A stretch of DNA of 64,000 bases from Acidimicrobiia bacterium (GCA_026002975.1 BPGJ01000007.1:1-64000), one strand, 5' to 3'. Shown: positions 43,369 to 53,025, counted from the stretch's first letter. The notes: generated from the sequence alone by a model not told the origin. A program made the numbers and translations.

Positions 43369-43749
43369 TCAGGCTCCGTGCCCGGCGGGAGCCGGAAGAT
43401 CCTCGAGAACCGCCCGGAACTCCTGGGCGGTGAAGGGCTTCACCACCCAGGCATCGGCTCCTCCGCGGCGGGCCAAGAAGACGTCGGCACGCCGATCGAG
43501 CAGATTGACGACGGGAACCGGCTTCAGCTCACCTACCGCCGCCGCGTCCTTGACCAGCCGGGTCACCGCCATCGCCCCCATCGACTTCACCTGCATGTCG
43601 ACCACGATCACGTCGTAGTCCCCGCGGGCGGCGGTCTCCACCACCCGGCTCGGGTCGTCGAGCACGTCGACGGTGGTGTTCGAATCGACCGCGGCCAACA
43701 CGTCGTTCACCACCCAACGGTCGTCGGCGACGAGGAGGAGGCGAGGCAT
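43369..43749 (-). CDS. Stand-alone response-regulator receiver domain
   Basis: A 126-aa single receiver domain from ATG 43749. The fold residues are present: acidic pair in LLLVADDRWVVNDVLAAV, phosphoacceptor Asp51 in DVIVVDMQVKSMGAMAVT and Lys104 in GADAWVVKPFTAQEF. The usual Thr/Ser after strand 4 is replaced in VPVVNLLDRRADVF, so signalling may be atypical. No output domain or neighbouring kinase. It ends 27 bases from the tRNA-Pro gene. Confidence 0.85.
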   Translation of the reverse strand: MPRLLLVADDRWVVNDVLAAVDSNTTVDVLDDPSRVVETAARGDYDVIVVDMQVKSMGAMAVTRLVKDAAAVGELKPVPVVNLLDRRADVFLARRGGADAWVVKPFTAQEFRAVLEDLPAPAGHGA

Positions 43750-43807
43750 GGGGGGAGAGACTACCCGTTCCGGGCACACCCGGTCCCACCCCTAACATGA
43801 CCGGCCC

Positions 43808-45056
43808 GTGCGCTTCCTCGCATCCATCGGAGTTCTCTTCGCCCTGACCTCCCTCGGTCCGAACGTCCGAGCCCAGGAGCCGGAGCGGGTGATCGAGGTG
43901 ATCGAACTGGAGGGACCGCTCGAAGCGCGTGTCCTCGACTTCGCGGCGGACACCATCGAAGCCGCGGCCGGAGTCGAGGTGGTGGTGCTCCAGATCGACT
44001 CGCCCGGGGTGGTAGACGGCGAAGAAGAGCTGCAGCGGCTTCTCGGGCTGTTGGCCGATCCGCCGGTGCCGGTGGTGGCCTGGGTCGGCCCCGCACCGGC
44101 CGTAGCCTACGGAGGAGCCCTCCAGATATACGCGGCGGCGCCGGTGAAGGCGGCGAGCCCCCGGAGCGGAGATGGGCTACGGGGCTCCGACGATCGTCGG
44201 GCGGGTGAACGAACCCGTGGTCCCCCTCCCCGAAGACCTGGTCGACGGGACGACCCGGGTCGAAGCCACCGCCCCGCTGGGCGGCCTGGTGCAACCCTCA
44301 CTGCGTCAACTCGTGGTCTCCGACCTGGACGGCCTGGAGGTCCAGACCCGGTCGGGTGCTCGGGTGCTCTCCACCCTGCAGCCGATCGACGGGGGGGTCA
44401 CCCACATCCCCACCGTGTTGCGGCAACCTGGACTGTGGGACCGGTTCCTGCGGTTGGCGGTGCGACCGGAAGCGGCCTTCTTCTTCCTGGCTGCGGGCCT
44501 CACCGTCGCCGCCTTCGAGTTCTACGCGATCGGGCCCGGGATAGCGGCCGGGGTCGCTGCGATATCGCTGTTCCTGGGCGGTTACGGACTGTCGGTGCTT
44601 CCGGTCAGAGGATGGGCTCTGGGGCTGCTGCTGGCGTCCTGGGGGCTGCTGGTCGCTTCCCATCAGCGGGGCGGGATCGGTGTGCTCCGGGTGGTCGGCA
44701 CCCTCGGCGTGGGGGTGGCCGGCTGGTTCTTCGCCGACACCGCACCTCAGATCGTGCCTTCCCCCCTCGGGGTGGTGCTCACCGCGGTGGCGGTCGGCGC
44801 GTTCTTCTGGGTGGCCATGCCCACCGTGACCAGGGCGCGTTTCAGCACCGGCACCGTGGGTCGGGAGTCGCTGATGGGCAGACGGGGCAAGGCACTCGTC
44901 CGATTCGACCCGGACGGGGTGGTGGAGGTCGAAGGGGCTCGGTGGCCGGCCACGGCCCACCGGGCCGCGGGAATCGAGGCCGGAACTCCGGTGGTGGTCA
45001 CCGGACTCGACGGTCACTACCTCGAAGTCGAGCCAGTTCGCGAAAACCGTCCTTGA
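43808..45056 (+). CDS. NfeD-family membrane protein, ClpP-class long form (one frameshift)
   Basis: About 415 aa from GTG 43808. A signal peptide is followed by a ClpP/crotonase-like outside domain (EVVVLQIDSPGVVDGEEELQ; PVPVVAWVGPAPAVAYGGAL), four or five transmembrane helices, and a C-terminal OB-fold (LMGRRGKALVRFDPDGVVEV). One extra C in the C5 run at 44158-44162 splits it; removal reads KAASPGAEMGYGAPTI. In the place of the usual Ser-containing ASAG the text is VAYGG, so the protease dyad may be lost. Relatives pair with stomatin-like proteins; none is adjacent. Confidence 0.85.
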
Positions 45057-45137
45057 ATTTTCCCAGGTTTTCCCTGGCGAAACGTAGGGTCGATCCTCTA
45101 GGTTTGCGGGCCGACCCGAACCAAGGGAGGAACATCG

Positions 45138-45386
45138 GTGAGCTACGACTGGCAGTCCCGCGGCCTGTGCCGTGGACACCACGCCCATCTCTTCTTCCCG
45201 CCGAGCACCTTCGAACGCAAGGAGGAGCGGGAGCGGAGAGAGATGCGGGCGAAGGCGATCTGCAACGTCTGTCCCGTGTTGGTCGAATGCCGGGAATACG
45301 CCCTGGCGATCCGCGAGCCCTTCGGCATCTGGGGCGGGTTGACGGAGGCCGATCGCCGAGAGTTGCTGGCTCGCAGCTCGGTGTGA
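45138..45386 (+). CDS. WhiB-family Fe-S transcriptional regulator
   Basis: An 82-aa WhiB-like protein from GTG 45138, 6-8 bases after GGGAGGA. The four cluster-binding Cys are C11, C42, C45 and C51 (CRGHH; ICNVCPVLVEC), followed by the GIWGGLTEADRRELL turn typical of the family. It binds a 4Fe-4S cluster and acts with the primary sigma factor as a redox- or NO-responsive regulator. WhiB proteins are confined to actinobacteria and their phages, which helps place the organism. A short inverted repeat (CCAGG..CCTGG, 45063-45077) lies upstream. Confidence 0.95.
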   Translation: MSYDWQSRGLCRGHHAHLFFPPSTFERKEERERREMRAKAICNVCPVLVECREYALAIREPFGIWGGLTEADRRELLARSSV

Positions 45387-45391
45387 GCAGG

Positions 45392-45413
45392 GGGGCGGAC
45401 TACGACCCGCCCC
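45392..45413. terminator. Hairpin between convergent whiB and selB
   Basis: GGGGCGG (45392-45398) pairs with CCGCCCC (45407-45413) across an 8-base loop in the 27-base gap between the two stop codons. It probably terminates transcription from both directions. Confidence 0.55.
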
Positions 45414-47183
45414 TCATCTCACCCGTCTCCGATCCCCCATCCTGACGGTTAGGCCCTGGTCGTCGGCCCACTCGAGGAACGGCACCGCGTACTTGCGTGA
45501 GATGCCGGCCCGATCCTTGAACTCCGACACGGTGAACGGCTCCGCGAACGACCTGACGACTCCGACCAGGCGATCCACCTGCTCGGGGAGATAGACCAGG
45601 TCGGGTGAAATCCGGACCAGAGAACCTTCCCGGATCAGAGCCGCCAGCAACTCGGTGGGGAGGCCGAGTTCGTCGACCCTCGGTACACGGCCGTCCTCGG
45701 CTTCCGCCAGCCTCTGGCGGGCCCGCGACCAGGCGGCTTCCTGGTCCCGGGTGCGGTCCACCGTGTGGTCGCGGTGGTGGACGGCAGCTCCGGTCAGAGC
45801 CAGGTCAGGGCTTCGTTCCACCAGCGTGGCGACCAGCTCGGACGTGACTCCCAGGCGTTCCGCCGCCTCGGCCAACCCGAGACCGGGCCTGAGCGGGTGG
45901 CTGCGGTGGTATGCGCCGACCATCTCCTCCAGCCTGCGGGTGAGCTCGTCTGCCCGTTCCGCCGAGAACAGCACCCGGCCGATCCGCACCGCGTCGGAGG
46001 GCACCCCTCCGCCGGTGTGGGCCGAGAGCTCGTCGAGGGAGGACGAACCCCGTACGGCGAGGAGCGTCCGGGCCTGCAGTTCGGGCGAGGCCTCGGGTAG
46101 CTGGCGTAGCAGGTCGAGGTCCAACCGGCGCAGGCGGCGGGGCTTGGGCGGAGCGGGATCCACCACCCTGCCGCCGGCGACCACCAGGCGCCGCCCGGTG
46201 TCCCTCAGGATGAACCGGTCGCCCACCGCCAGCGGGAGAGGCTGTGGCAGGTCGATCACCACCAGGTCCTCGGCGATGATTCGCACGGCGACCGGGAAGG
46301 CTCCCGAACCGACGTGGAGTTGATAGGCGCCCCGGTTGGTCAGTTCTTCCACGTAGCGGGCGGTTCGGATCCGGGCCAGGAAGCGGCTGGTGGGCCGCCA
46401 GTGGTCGGGCAGCCCCAGCATCGACCCTCGGGTGATCTGCTCTTTCGGGGTTCCGCCCAGGTTGACTGCCACCCTTCTCCCCGGACCTACCCGGTCCACC
46501 TCACGTTCATGGGTCTGGAGGGAGCGGATCCGTCCCGTCGTCGGTCCCGGCCAGATCTCCACCTGCCGGCCCACCTCCAGCCATCCGTCGAGGAGGGTCC
46601 CCGTGACGACCGTGCCCGCCCCGGCGATGGTGAAGACCCGGTCGATCCACATCCGGGCCCGCCCCCGGTCGGGCGGATCCACCCGGTGGACCAGCTCGGT
46701 CAGCTCCGCCACCAGGGCGTCCATGTTGTGGCGGGTGACCGCCGAAACCGGGATCACCGGCGCCCCCTCCAGGCTGGTACCGGCCAGCTTCTCCTCGACT
46801 TCGAGGAGGGCCAACGACGTCAGGTCCTCGTCTACCCGGTCGACCTTGGTCAGGGCCACCACGCCTCGGTCGACCCCCAACAGGTCGAGGACCGCGGCGT
46901 GCTCCTCGGACTGGGGCATCCAACCCTCGTCGGCGGCCACCACCATCAACGCCAGGTCGATCGCCTCGACCCCGGCGAGCATGTTCTTGACGTAGCGTTC
47001 GTGGCCGGGGACGTCCACGAACGACACCTCGACGCCGTCGAAGGTGGCCCAGGCGAAACCGAGGTCGATGGTCAAACCCCGCCTCTTCTCCTCCTCCCAG
47101 CGGTCGGGGTCGCGTCCGGTCAGGGCGGTCACCAGAGTCGACTTGCCGTGGTCGACGTGGCCCGCGGTGCCCACCACCGGCAT
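45414..47183 (-). CDS. selB: Selenocysteine-specific elongation factor SelB
   Basis: A 589-aa GTPase from ATG 47181-47183. G1 is VGTAGHVDHGKSTLVTALTG, switch I EEKRRGLTIDLGFAWA, G3 VSFVDVPGHERYVKNMLAG, G4 VALTKVDRVDE, G5 IPVSAVTRHN. Domains II and III follow (VFTIAGAGTVVTGTLLDGWL), then C-terminal winged helices (FTVSEFKDRAGISRKYAVPF) that read the SECIS hairpin. It delivers Sec-tRNA to recoded UGA codons. The start lies 1 base after the selA stop. Confidence 0.96.
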   Translation of the reverse strand: MPVVGTAGHVDHGKSTLVTALTGRDPDRWEEEKRRGLTIDLGFAWATFDGVEVSFVDVPGHERYVKNMLAGVEAIDLALMVVAADEGWMPQSEEHAAVLDLLGVDRGVVALTKVDRVDEDLTSLALLEVEEKLAGTSLEGAPVIPVSAVTRHNMDALVAELTELVHRVDPPDRGRARMWIDRVFTIAGAGTVVTGTLLDGWLEVGRQVEIWPGPTTGRIRSLQTHEREVDRVGPGRRVAVNLGGTPKEQITRGSMLGLPDHWRPTSRFLARIRTARYVEELTNRGAYQLHVGSGAFPVAVRIIAEDLVVIDLPQPLPLAVGDRFILRDTGRRLVVAGGRVVDPAPPKPRRLRRLDLDLLRQLPEASPELQARTLLAVRGSSSLDELSAHTGGGVPSDAVRIGRVLFSAERADELTRRLEEMVGAYHRSHPLRPGLGLAEAAERLGVTSELVATLVERSPDLALTGAAVHHRDHTVDRTRDQEAAWSRARQRLAEAEDGRVPRVDELGLPTELLAALIREGSLVRISPDLVYLPEQVDRLVGVVRSFAEPFTVSEFKDRAGISRKYAVPFLEWADDQGLTVRMGDRRRVR

Positions 47184-47184
47184 G

Positions 47185-48519
47185 TCAGTCCTCCCAGGCC
47201 TTCTCCACCGCTGCCACCAGCTCGGAATCCCGGTCCGGCGGGACGGTCCGCAGGTCGAAGAGCAACACACCCCCTTCTCGGCGGGCGACCACCGGAGGGT
47301 CCGAGGCCAACAGGCGGAGGAATCGCCGGTCGACCTGCTCGCCTACCGCCACCAGAGGCGAGGGGATCTCCGCGCCGGGGACGCTCCCGGCTCCCACGGT
47401 GGAGTGGCCCTCCACGATCCGGCCTCCCAGGCGGGCGGCGAGGCTCTCGGCTCTGCGTTCGAGCTCCTCGTAGGGGGCGAGTGCCATCCGCCACAGCGGC
47501 AGGTCGGCCGCGGTCCCGTCGGCGTACTTCTCGAGGGTGACCGTGAGGGCCGCCACGGTGGGGCCGTCGAGCCGGAGAGCCCGGGCCACGGGATGGCGGC
47601 GCAGTCGGTCTATCAGCTCGGCGCGACCCACCACGACCCCGGCCTGGGGCCCCCCGAGCAGCTTGTCTCCCGAGAAGAGCACCAGGTCCGCACCCCGGGC
47701 CAGCGACTGGACCACTCCCGGCTCACCCGACAGCCAGGCGGGGGGAGGACCGGGAAGCCAGGGCGTGCGTTCGTCGAGGAGGCCGCTGCCGACGTCGAAG
47801 ACCACCGGCACCCCGGCTTCCCTCCCCAGGCGGGTCAACTCCCCGAGGGGGGTGTCTTCGCTGAACCCGACGATGCGATAGTTGGAGGGATGCACCTTGA
47901 GGATCAGGGCGGTCGCCTCGCCCACCGCCGAGCGGTAGTCCGACGAGCGGGTGCGGTTGGTGGTGCCCACCTCGACCAGTCGGGCCCCCGTGGCCGCCAT
48001 CAGCTCGGGGAGCCGATACGAGCCGCCGATCTCGATCAGCTCACCCCTCGATACCGGAACCTCCCTCCCCGACGCCAAGGCGGCCAACGTGAGGAAGAGC
48101 CCCCCGGCGTTGTTGTTGACCACCAACCCGGATTCGGCGCCGGTGAGGGACGTGAGGAGCTCGACCAGGTAGGCGCCCCTTCCCCCCCGGCGTCCCGTGG
48201 TCAGATCCAGCTCCAGGTTCCCGTACCCGATGGCCCACCTGCGGGCGGCTTCGGCGGCGTCGGGGTGGAGGGGGGCCCGACCCAGGTTGGTGTGGAGGAG
48301 CACACCGGTGGCGTTGAGCACTTCGGTGGGGCGGAGAGCCGAGAGTCGCCTGAGCGCTTCCTCGGCCAGCGCCTCGGGTGAGGCGGCCTCTCCCCGGGTC
48401 AGGGCCTCCCGGGCGTGGGCCACGGCGGCCCGGACGGCCTCGACCACCAGCCCCCGGGGCAGGGACGAATCGAGGGTGCGGACCAGGCGATCCACCGAGG
48501 GCAGGTCCCTGGGGTCCAT
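47185..48519 (-). CDS. selA: L-seryl-tRNA(Sec) selenium transferase
   Basis: A 444-aa PLP enzyme. Landmarks: LRPTEVLNATGVLLHTNLGR, YGNLELDLTTGRRGGRGAYL, LVVNNNAGGLFLTLAALASG, HPSNYRIVGFSED, and the PLP-binding Lys in LVLFSGDKLLGGPQAGVVVG. It converts Ser-tRNA(Sec) to Sec-tRNA(Sec) with selenophosphate. selA-selB is the classic order. No tRNA(Sec) or selD gene is visible in the window, so the pathway must be completed elsewhere. Confidence 0.96.
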   Translation of the reverse strand: MDPRDLPSVDRLVRTLDSSLPRGLVVEAVRAAVAHAREALTRGEAASPEALAEEALRRLSALRPTEVLNATGVLLHTNLGRAPLHPDAAEAARRWAIGYGNLELDLTTGRRGGRGAYLVELLTSLTGAESGLVVNNNAGGLFLTLAALASGREVPVSRGELIEIGGSYRLPELMAATGARLVEVGTTNRTRSSDYRSAVGEATALILKVHPSNYRIVGFSEDTPLGELTRLGREAGVPVVFDVGSGLLDERTPWLPGPPPAWLSGEPGVVQSLARGADLVLFSGDKLLGGPQAGVVVGRAELIDRLRRHPVARALRLDGPTVAALTVTLEKYADGTAADLPLWRMALAPYEELERRAESLAARLGGRIVEGHSTVGAGSVPGAEIPSPLVAVGEQVDRRFLRLLASDPPVVARREGGVLLFDLRTVPPDRDSELVAAVEKAWED

Positions 48520-48570
48520 AGGGCGGTGAGCCTACCGAGAGGTGGTGAGATCCGGGTCGGGTCGGGTTAG

Positions 48571-49251
48571 ATGGGGAAGATGGTGGATGCGGTCCCGGTT
48601 CCGGCTGCCACGGTGGTGGCGGTGAGACGCCTCCCGGATTGGGAGGTTCTGATGGTGAGACGACCCGGGGGAGGGGCCTTCGGGGGCTCCTTCGTCTTTC
48701 CCGGAGGGAAGGTGGATCCAGCCGACGATGAGGGTCGGGCGAGACGGGCGGTGGTCGGTTCACCGCAAGACGATTTCCGCTACCGGGCGGCGGCGCTCCG
48801 TGAGCTGGCCGAGGAAGTCGGCATCTTCGTGACCACTCCCCGGTGGGAGCATCCACCCGTCGGGGTGACCGGAGAGGCGCTCTACGAAGAGGCGGTGGCG
48901 GCGGGGGTCCGGTTCGACGCGGGGCGCCTCCGCTATCTGTCCAACTGGGTCACCCCCGAGGGGGTTCCGGTCCGGTTCGACGCCCGGTTCTTCCTCCTCG
49001 AGCTTGGCCCTTCCGAATGGGACGTGCACCCCCAGCAAGGCGAGGTCGAGGAGGCGGTGTGGATATCGGCCGAGGAGGCCCTCCGCAAAGCCGAGTCGGG
49101 CGAATGGGATGTCATCCTCCCGACCCTGTCGCACCTGGAGCTGCTGCGAGTGCACCGCGACCCGGACGCGGTGTGCCGGGCGGCCGGAGGCAAGAGGATC
49201 CAACCCCGGCTGGTGGTGGACGACGACGGAGTCAGGGCGGTGTTGCCGTGA
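48571..49251 (+). CDS. Nudix hydrolase with interrupted Nudix box (NUDT19-like)
   Basis: A 226-aa protein. The Nudix box is split by an insert: FVFPGGKVDPADDEGRA, about 20 extra residues, then RYRAAALRELAEEVGIFV with the metal-binding REx-EE. Such an insert is seen in NUDT19/RP2-type enzymes, which hydrolyse CoA and its esters. The C-terminal part (ARFFLLELGPSEWDVHPQQG; EEAVWISAEEALR) completes the fold. ATG 48571 or 48580 are possible starts. It overlaps the MBL gene by 4 bases. Confidence 0.88.
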   Translation: MGKMVDAVPVPAATVVAVRRLPDWEVLMVRRPGGGAFGGSFVFPGGKVDPADDEGRARRAVVGSPQDDFRYRAAALRELAEEVGIFVTTPRWEHPPVGVTGEALYEEAVAAGVRFDAGRLRYLSNWVTPEGVPVRFDARFFLLELGPSEWDVHPQQGEVEEAVWISAEEALRKAESGEWDVILPTLSHLELLRVHRDPDAVCRAAGGKRIQPRLVVDDDGVRAVLP

Positions 49252-50039
49252 GAGTGGAGAGGGTTCTGGCTCCCAATCCGGGGCCTTTCACCGGTCCGGG
49301 GACCAACACCTACGTGGTGTCGGACGGTCGGGAAGCGGTGATCCTCGATCCCGGCCCTCTCGATAGGGGCCACGAAGCCGCGATAGTCGACACGGTGGGT
49401 GACCGGCGGGTGGTGGCGGTGGTGGTGACCCACACCCACCCCGACCATGCTCCCCTCGCCAACCCGCTGGCCCGCGAGCTGGGCACCGACACGGCCGGAT
49501 ACGCCCCGGGTCCCGATTTCGAGCCGGATCGCCTCCTCAGGGAAGGCGACGTCATCCGGGTGGGCGGTGTCGCCCTACAGGTGGTGTTCACGCCCGGGCA
49601 TTCCTCCGATCACGTCTGTTTCAGGGCGGGCGGCGTCGTGTTCACCGGGGACCACGTGCTGGGGCCGTTCCCCGGGCAGGAGCGCACCTCGGTCATGGTC
49701 GAAGACCTCGCGGCCTATCTCGAGTCCCTGGAGAAGATCCTCAGGCTGACTCCGTCCCGTCTCTATCCGGGACATGGCTCGGAGGTAGACGACCCCGTCG
49801 CTCTGGTGTCCTGGTACATCCGGCATCGGCTGGAACGGGAGCGGGAGATCCTCGCTGCCGTGGCCGGCGGCGCCTCTACCGTGGGGGAGGTGGTGGAAAA
49901 GGTCTACCGGGAAGTCGATCCCGCCCTGTTCCCGATGGCGGCCCGGTCGGTGGAGGCCCACCTCCGGAAGCTGTCGGCGGAAGGCCGGCTCACGATGGCC
50001 GGTGAGGGTTGGGACGCCCGGATCGAGGCGACCCGATGA
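49248..50039 (+). CDS. Metallo-beta-lactamase-fold hydrolase, LACTB2-like
   Basis: A 263-aa MBL-fold protein from GTG 49248. The metal motif is VVVTHTHPDHAPLANPLARE, with further His in VVFTPGHSSDHVCFRAGGVV, Asp in VVFTGDHVLG and His in LYPGHGSEVDD. The C-terminal winged-helix-like domain (GEVVEKVYREVDPALFPMAA) is that of the LACTB2 group, RNase-like or thioesterase-like hydrolases. It overlaps both neighbours by 4 bases (GTGA and ATGA), forming an operon of Nudix, MBL and M23 genes. Confidence 0.88.
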   Translation: MRVERVLAPNPGPFTGPGTNTYVVSDGREAVILDPGPLDRGHEAAIVDTVGDRRVVAVVVTHTHPDHAPLANPLARELGTDTAGYAPGPDFEPDRLLREGDVIRVGGVALQVVFTPGHSSDHVCFRAGGVVFTGDHVLGPFPGQERTSVMVEDLAAYLESLEKILRLTPSRLYPGHGSEVDDPVALVSWYIRHRLEREREILAAVAGGASTVGEVVEKVYREVDPALFPMAARSVEAHLRKLSAEGRLTMAGEGWDARIEATR

Positions 50040-51183
50040 TCCTTCGGGCGGCCGCCGCGGTGTTGGTGCTGGTGGGAGCGGTGTCCTTCCAGGTCGACGA
50101 GTCGGCGGTCCGGGAGGCCCGCCGGGAGGTGGAACGGTTGACCCAGGAGGCGGATCGGATCACCCGCCAGATCGAGGACGCCTGGGCCAGGCAGTACACG
50201 CTGGAGGTGCGGATCGAGGAGCTGGTGGCCGAACGGCAAGCCCTGGAGGTGGCTCACCGGGCCGCGGTGTCACGGGTGGAGGATCAGGCCGTCGAGCTCT
50301 ACATGCGGGCAGCCAGCGGGGAGACGCTGGGGGTGTTGTTCGTCGTTCCCGACTTGCTGGCCGGCGTCGGGTACTTGACCGCCTCCACCGCCGAGGGAGA
50401 GGAAGCCCTTCGCCAGCTGGCCGTCCTCGGGGCGGAACTGGAACGTCGAACCCGCGAACTGGAGGCCGCCCTGGCCGAACAGCAAGACACCGAAGCCGAG
50501 TTGGCCGTCCTGGCAGGAGAGGTGCAGGCCGAACTGGCAGAGGCGGAACGGCACTACCGGCTCCTCGTGGCCGAGCTGGAACGGCAGATGAACATGGCCG
50601 CCTCCACGACGACCACCACCACCACGGCTCCTACCACCACCCAGGCCCCTACCACCACCCAGGCTCCGACCACCACCCAGGCACCTCCCACTACGACGAC
50701 AGCCACCGAGGCGCCAACCACTACCACGACGACCACCCAGGCTCCCACCACCACGACGACCACGATCCCCGGAGCGGTGACTCCGGCGCATGTCCGGTGG
50801 CGGGCCCGGTCTCCTTCGTCGACTCGTGGGGCGCACCCCGCTCGGGGGGCCGCTTCCACGAAGGGGTCGACATGATCGCCTCCCGGGGAACCCCGGTGGT
50901 CGCCGTCTACGACGGAACCGTCCTCCGGATGAGGACGTCGACGCTGGGAGGGCTCACGGTCTGGCTGCGTGACAGGAACGGCGACGAGTACTACTACGCG
51001 CATCTCGACGGATATGCACCCGACGTAGCCGAAGGTGCGACCGTCGAATCCGGGAGGGTCCTCGGATACGTCGGGTCGACCGGGAACGCACCCGACTACC
51101 TGCCCCACCTCCACTTCGAGTACCACCCGGGCGGCGGGGCGGCGGTCAACCCCTACCCGCTGGTCGTCGAGCTGTGCCGCTGA
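50036..51183 (+). CDS. M23 peptidoglycan endopeptidase with coiled coil and Thr-rich linker (one frameshift)
   Basis: About 382 aa. An N-terminal signal helix leads to an EnvC-like coiled coil (VERLTQEADRITRQIEDAWA ... ELERRTRELEAALAEQQDT), a low-complexity linker of repeated TTTQAP units, and a LytM/M23 domain with SGGRFHEGVDMIASRGTPVV (His and Asp ligands), YYYAHLDGYAPDV and LPHLHFEYHPGG. The linker and domain are in different frames; one base appears missing near 50770-50785. It cuts peptidoglycan or activates amidases outside the membrane. Confidence 0.88.
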
Positions 51184-51187
51184 CGCG

Positions 51188-51222
51188 GCACGAGGGCCCG
51201 CGGGGGATTCGGGCCCTCGTGC
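51188..51222. terminator. Strong hairpin terminator after the M23 gene
   Basis: GCACGAGGGCCCG (51188-51200) pairs perfectly over 13 bases with CGGGCCCTCGTGC (51210-51222) across a 9-base loop, 4 bases after the M23 stop codon. The rest of the gap to 51361 has no gene I can support. Confidence 0.75.
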
Positions 51223-51361
51223 GAATCGAGACGCTCGGGTCTCGAAGATCTCTCCCAGCCGGCTCCTTGTCCCGGTTCGCCGCCGGTGGCACGTTCCCTC
51301 CCATGATCGGCCGCACGGCGCCGAAACTCCAGACCGTTTCGAGAACGATCCAAGTGACTAG

Positions 51362-52509
51362 TCACGAAGCTTCGAGCTGATCGATCAGTTTGGCGAGCCG
51401 GCCGGTGCAGGTCTCGTCCACCACCGGGGGAAGGACCTCCAACACCTTGGCCGCCAACGCCTGGAACGCCTCCCCGGCCGGGCCGTCGGGCGCCGACCTG
51501 ACCACCGGCCTGCCTTCGTCTCCCCCCAGCACCACCGCCGGGTCTAGCGGTATGGAACCGAGCAGAGGGACGTTCAGCTCCTCGGCCAGACGGCGTCCAC
51601 CCCCCTCGCCGAACAGCCGATAGGTCGTGCCGTGTTCGCAGACGAAACCGGCCATGTTCTCCACCACTCCGATGATCGGCATGTGGGACCGGCGAGCCAT
51701 GTCCCCAACCCGGACCGCCACCTTCTGGGCGGCCTTCTGCGGGGTCGTCACCACCAGCATCTCGGCCTGGGGGAGCATCCGAGCCAGAGCCATCTGGATG
51801 TCCCCCGTCCCCGGAGGCATGTCGATCACCAGATAGTCGAGGGGTCCCCACTCCACCTGCTTGAGGAACTGCTCCAGGGCCTTGGAGAGCATCAGGCCCC
51901 TCCACATGAGCGCCGTCTCCTCGGTCTCGACGATCAAGCCGGTCGACACGAGCCGGATCCCCTGCACCTCTGCCGGGACGATCAGCCGGGTGTCCGGGTC
52001 GGCCCGCAAACGCTGGTCTGCTCCCAGCATCCGGGGAATGGAGAAACCCCAGATGTCGGCGTCCAACAGACCCACCCGGTGACCGTGATCGGCGATCGCC
52101 AACGCCAGGTTGACGCTCACCGACGACTTGCCCACCCCTCCCTTGCCGGAGCTCACCGCCAACACCCGGGTGCTGGGTGCCACCTGGGTCGGCTCGGCGG
52201 CCTCCCTGAGCCTTGGCGCGGGCCTTCGACATGAGAGCGGCCCGCTGGGCTTTGGTCATCGCCCTGGTCCTCACGGTGACGTTGGTGACTCCGGGCAGGC
52301 TCCCCACCCTGCGCCGGGTCTCCTCTTCGAGCCTAGAGCGAAGCGGACATTCGGCGATGGTGAGCGCCAAACCGACCGTCACCCCCGCCGGCGTCGTCCA
52401 ACTCGACGTCGGCCACCATCCCCAGTTCCACCACGTCGCCCCCGAGCTCGGGGTCCATCACCCCGCGGAGAGCCCCGTAGACGTCTTCGACGGTGAGTGG
52501 GGCGGCCAT
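51362..52509 (-). CDS. mrp: Mrp/ApbC-type Fe-S cluster carrier ATPase (two frameshifts)
   Basis: About 381 aa from ATG 52507-52509. An N-terminal DUF59/MIP18 domain (VEDVYGALRGVMDPELGGDV; LALTIAECPLRSRLEEETRR) precedes a P-loop ATPase (VLAVSSGKGGVGKSSVSVNL; PLDYLVIDMPPGTGDIQMAL). The parts are in three frames: one extra base in the C5 run 52382-52386, and a second shift near 52205-52215. The cluster site usually written CPxCG reads NMAGFVCEHGTTY, keeping only the first Cys. It is divergent from an A-type Fe-S carrier, which fits a cluster-assembly role. Confidence 0.88.
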
Positions 52510-52622
52510 GGCGATCATCGTAATTTCCACTATGGGCGTAGTGTGAATGCTGGTGGAACCGTCCGGTTACACTGTGACGGCGCTAGGTTGGAGTTCGGAA
52601 CGGTCGAGCGGCAGGAGCCCAC

Positions 52623-52985
52623 ATGACCCAGATCCTCACCATCAAGTCGAACCGTCCCCCCCGGGTGGTGAACCTGACCGACACCGCCAGGTCGAAGCTG
52701 ATCGAGCTGCTGGAAGCCGAAGGAGATCCCGGTTTGGCGCTGCGTATGGCGGTCAAGCCCGGCGGGTGCTCCGGCTTCTCCTACGAGCTCTACTTCGACT
52801 CCGAGGTGGCCGAGGGCGACCTGGTCGAGGAGTTCGACGGGGTCCGGGTGGTGGTGGATCCCGAATCGGCCGAGCGGCTCCGAGGCTCGACGCTGGACTA
52901 CCGGGATGGGCTGATGGGCGCGGGGTTCGCCATCAACAACCCCAACGTCACCCGTACCTGCGGGTGCGGAAACAGCTTCGCCTGA
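52623..52985 (+). CDS. A-type iron-sulfur carrier (HesB/IscA/ErpA-like)
   Basis: A 120-aa protein with the A-type fold: VVNLTDTARSKLIELLEAEG, RMAVKPGGCSGFSYELYFDS and the C-terminal NPNVTRTCGCGNSF. The three conserved Cys are C49, C113 and C115. It carries or inserts Fe-S clusters, probably acting with Mrp encoded on the opposite strand across a 113-base shared promoter region. An A-type carrier of this kind is the usual ErpA-like single copy of actinobacteria. Confidence 0.92.
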   Translation: MTQILTIKSNRPPRVVNLTDTARSKLIELLEAEGDPGLALRMAVKPGGCSGFSYELYFDSEVAEGDLVEEFDGVRVVVDPESAERLRGSTLDYRDGLMGAGFAINNPNVTRTCGCGNSFA

Positions 52986-53025
52986 GATCTCTCAACCCGA
53001 CGTCCCCGCCTTCCGATAGCGGAGG

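Noticed and set aside
48520-48570. Possible tRNA(Sec) beside selA
   Set aside because: The gap is only about 50 bases and has no tRNA-like arms.
50609-50768. Short repeated units in the M23 gene, resembling a repeat array
   Set aside because: They are in-frame codons for a Thr/Gln/Ala/Pro linker inside one gene; unit spacing and sequence are not those of a CRISPR array.
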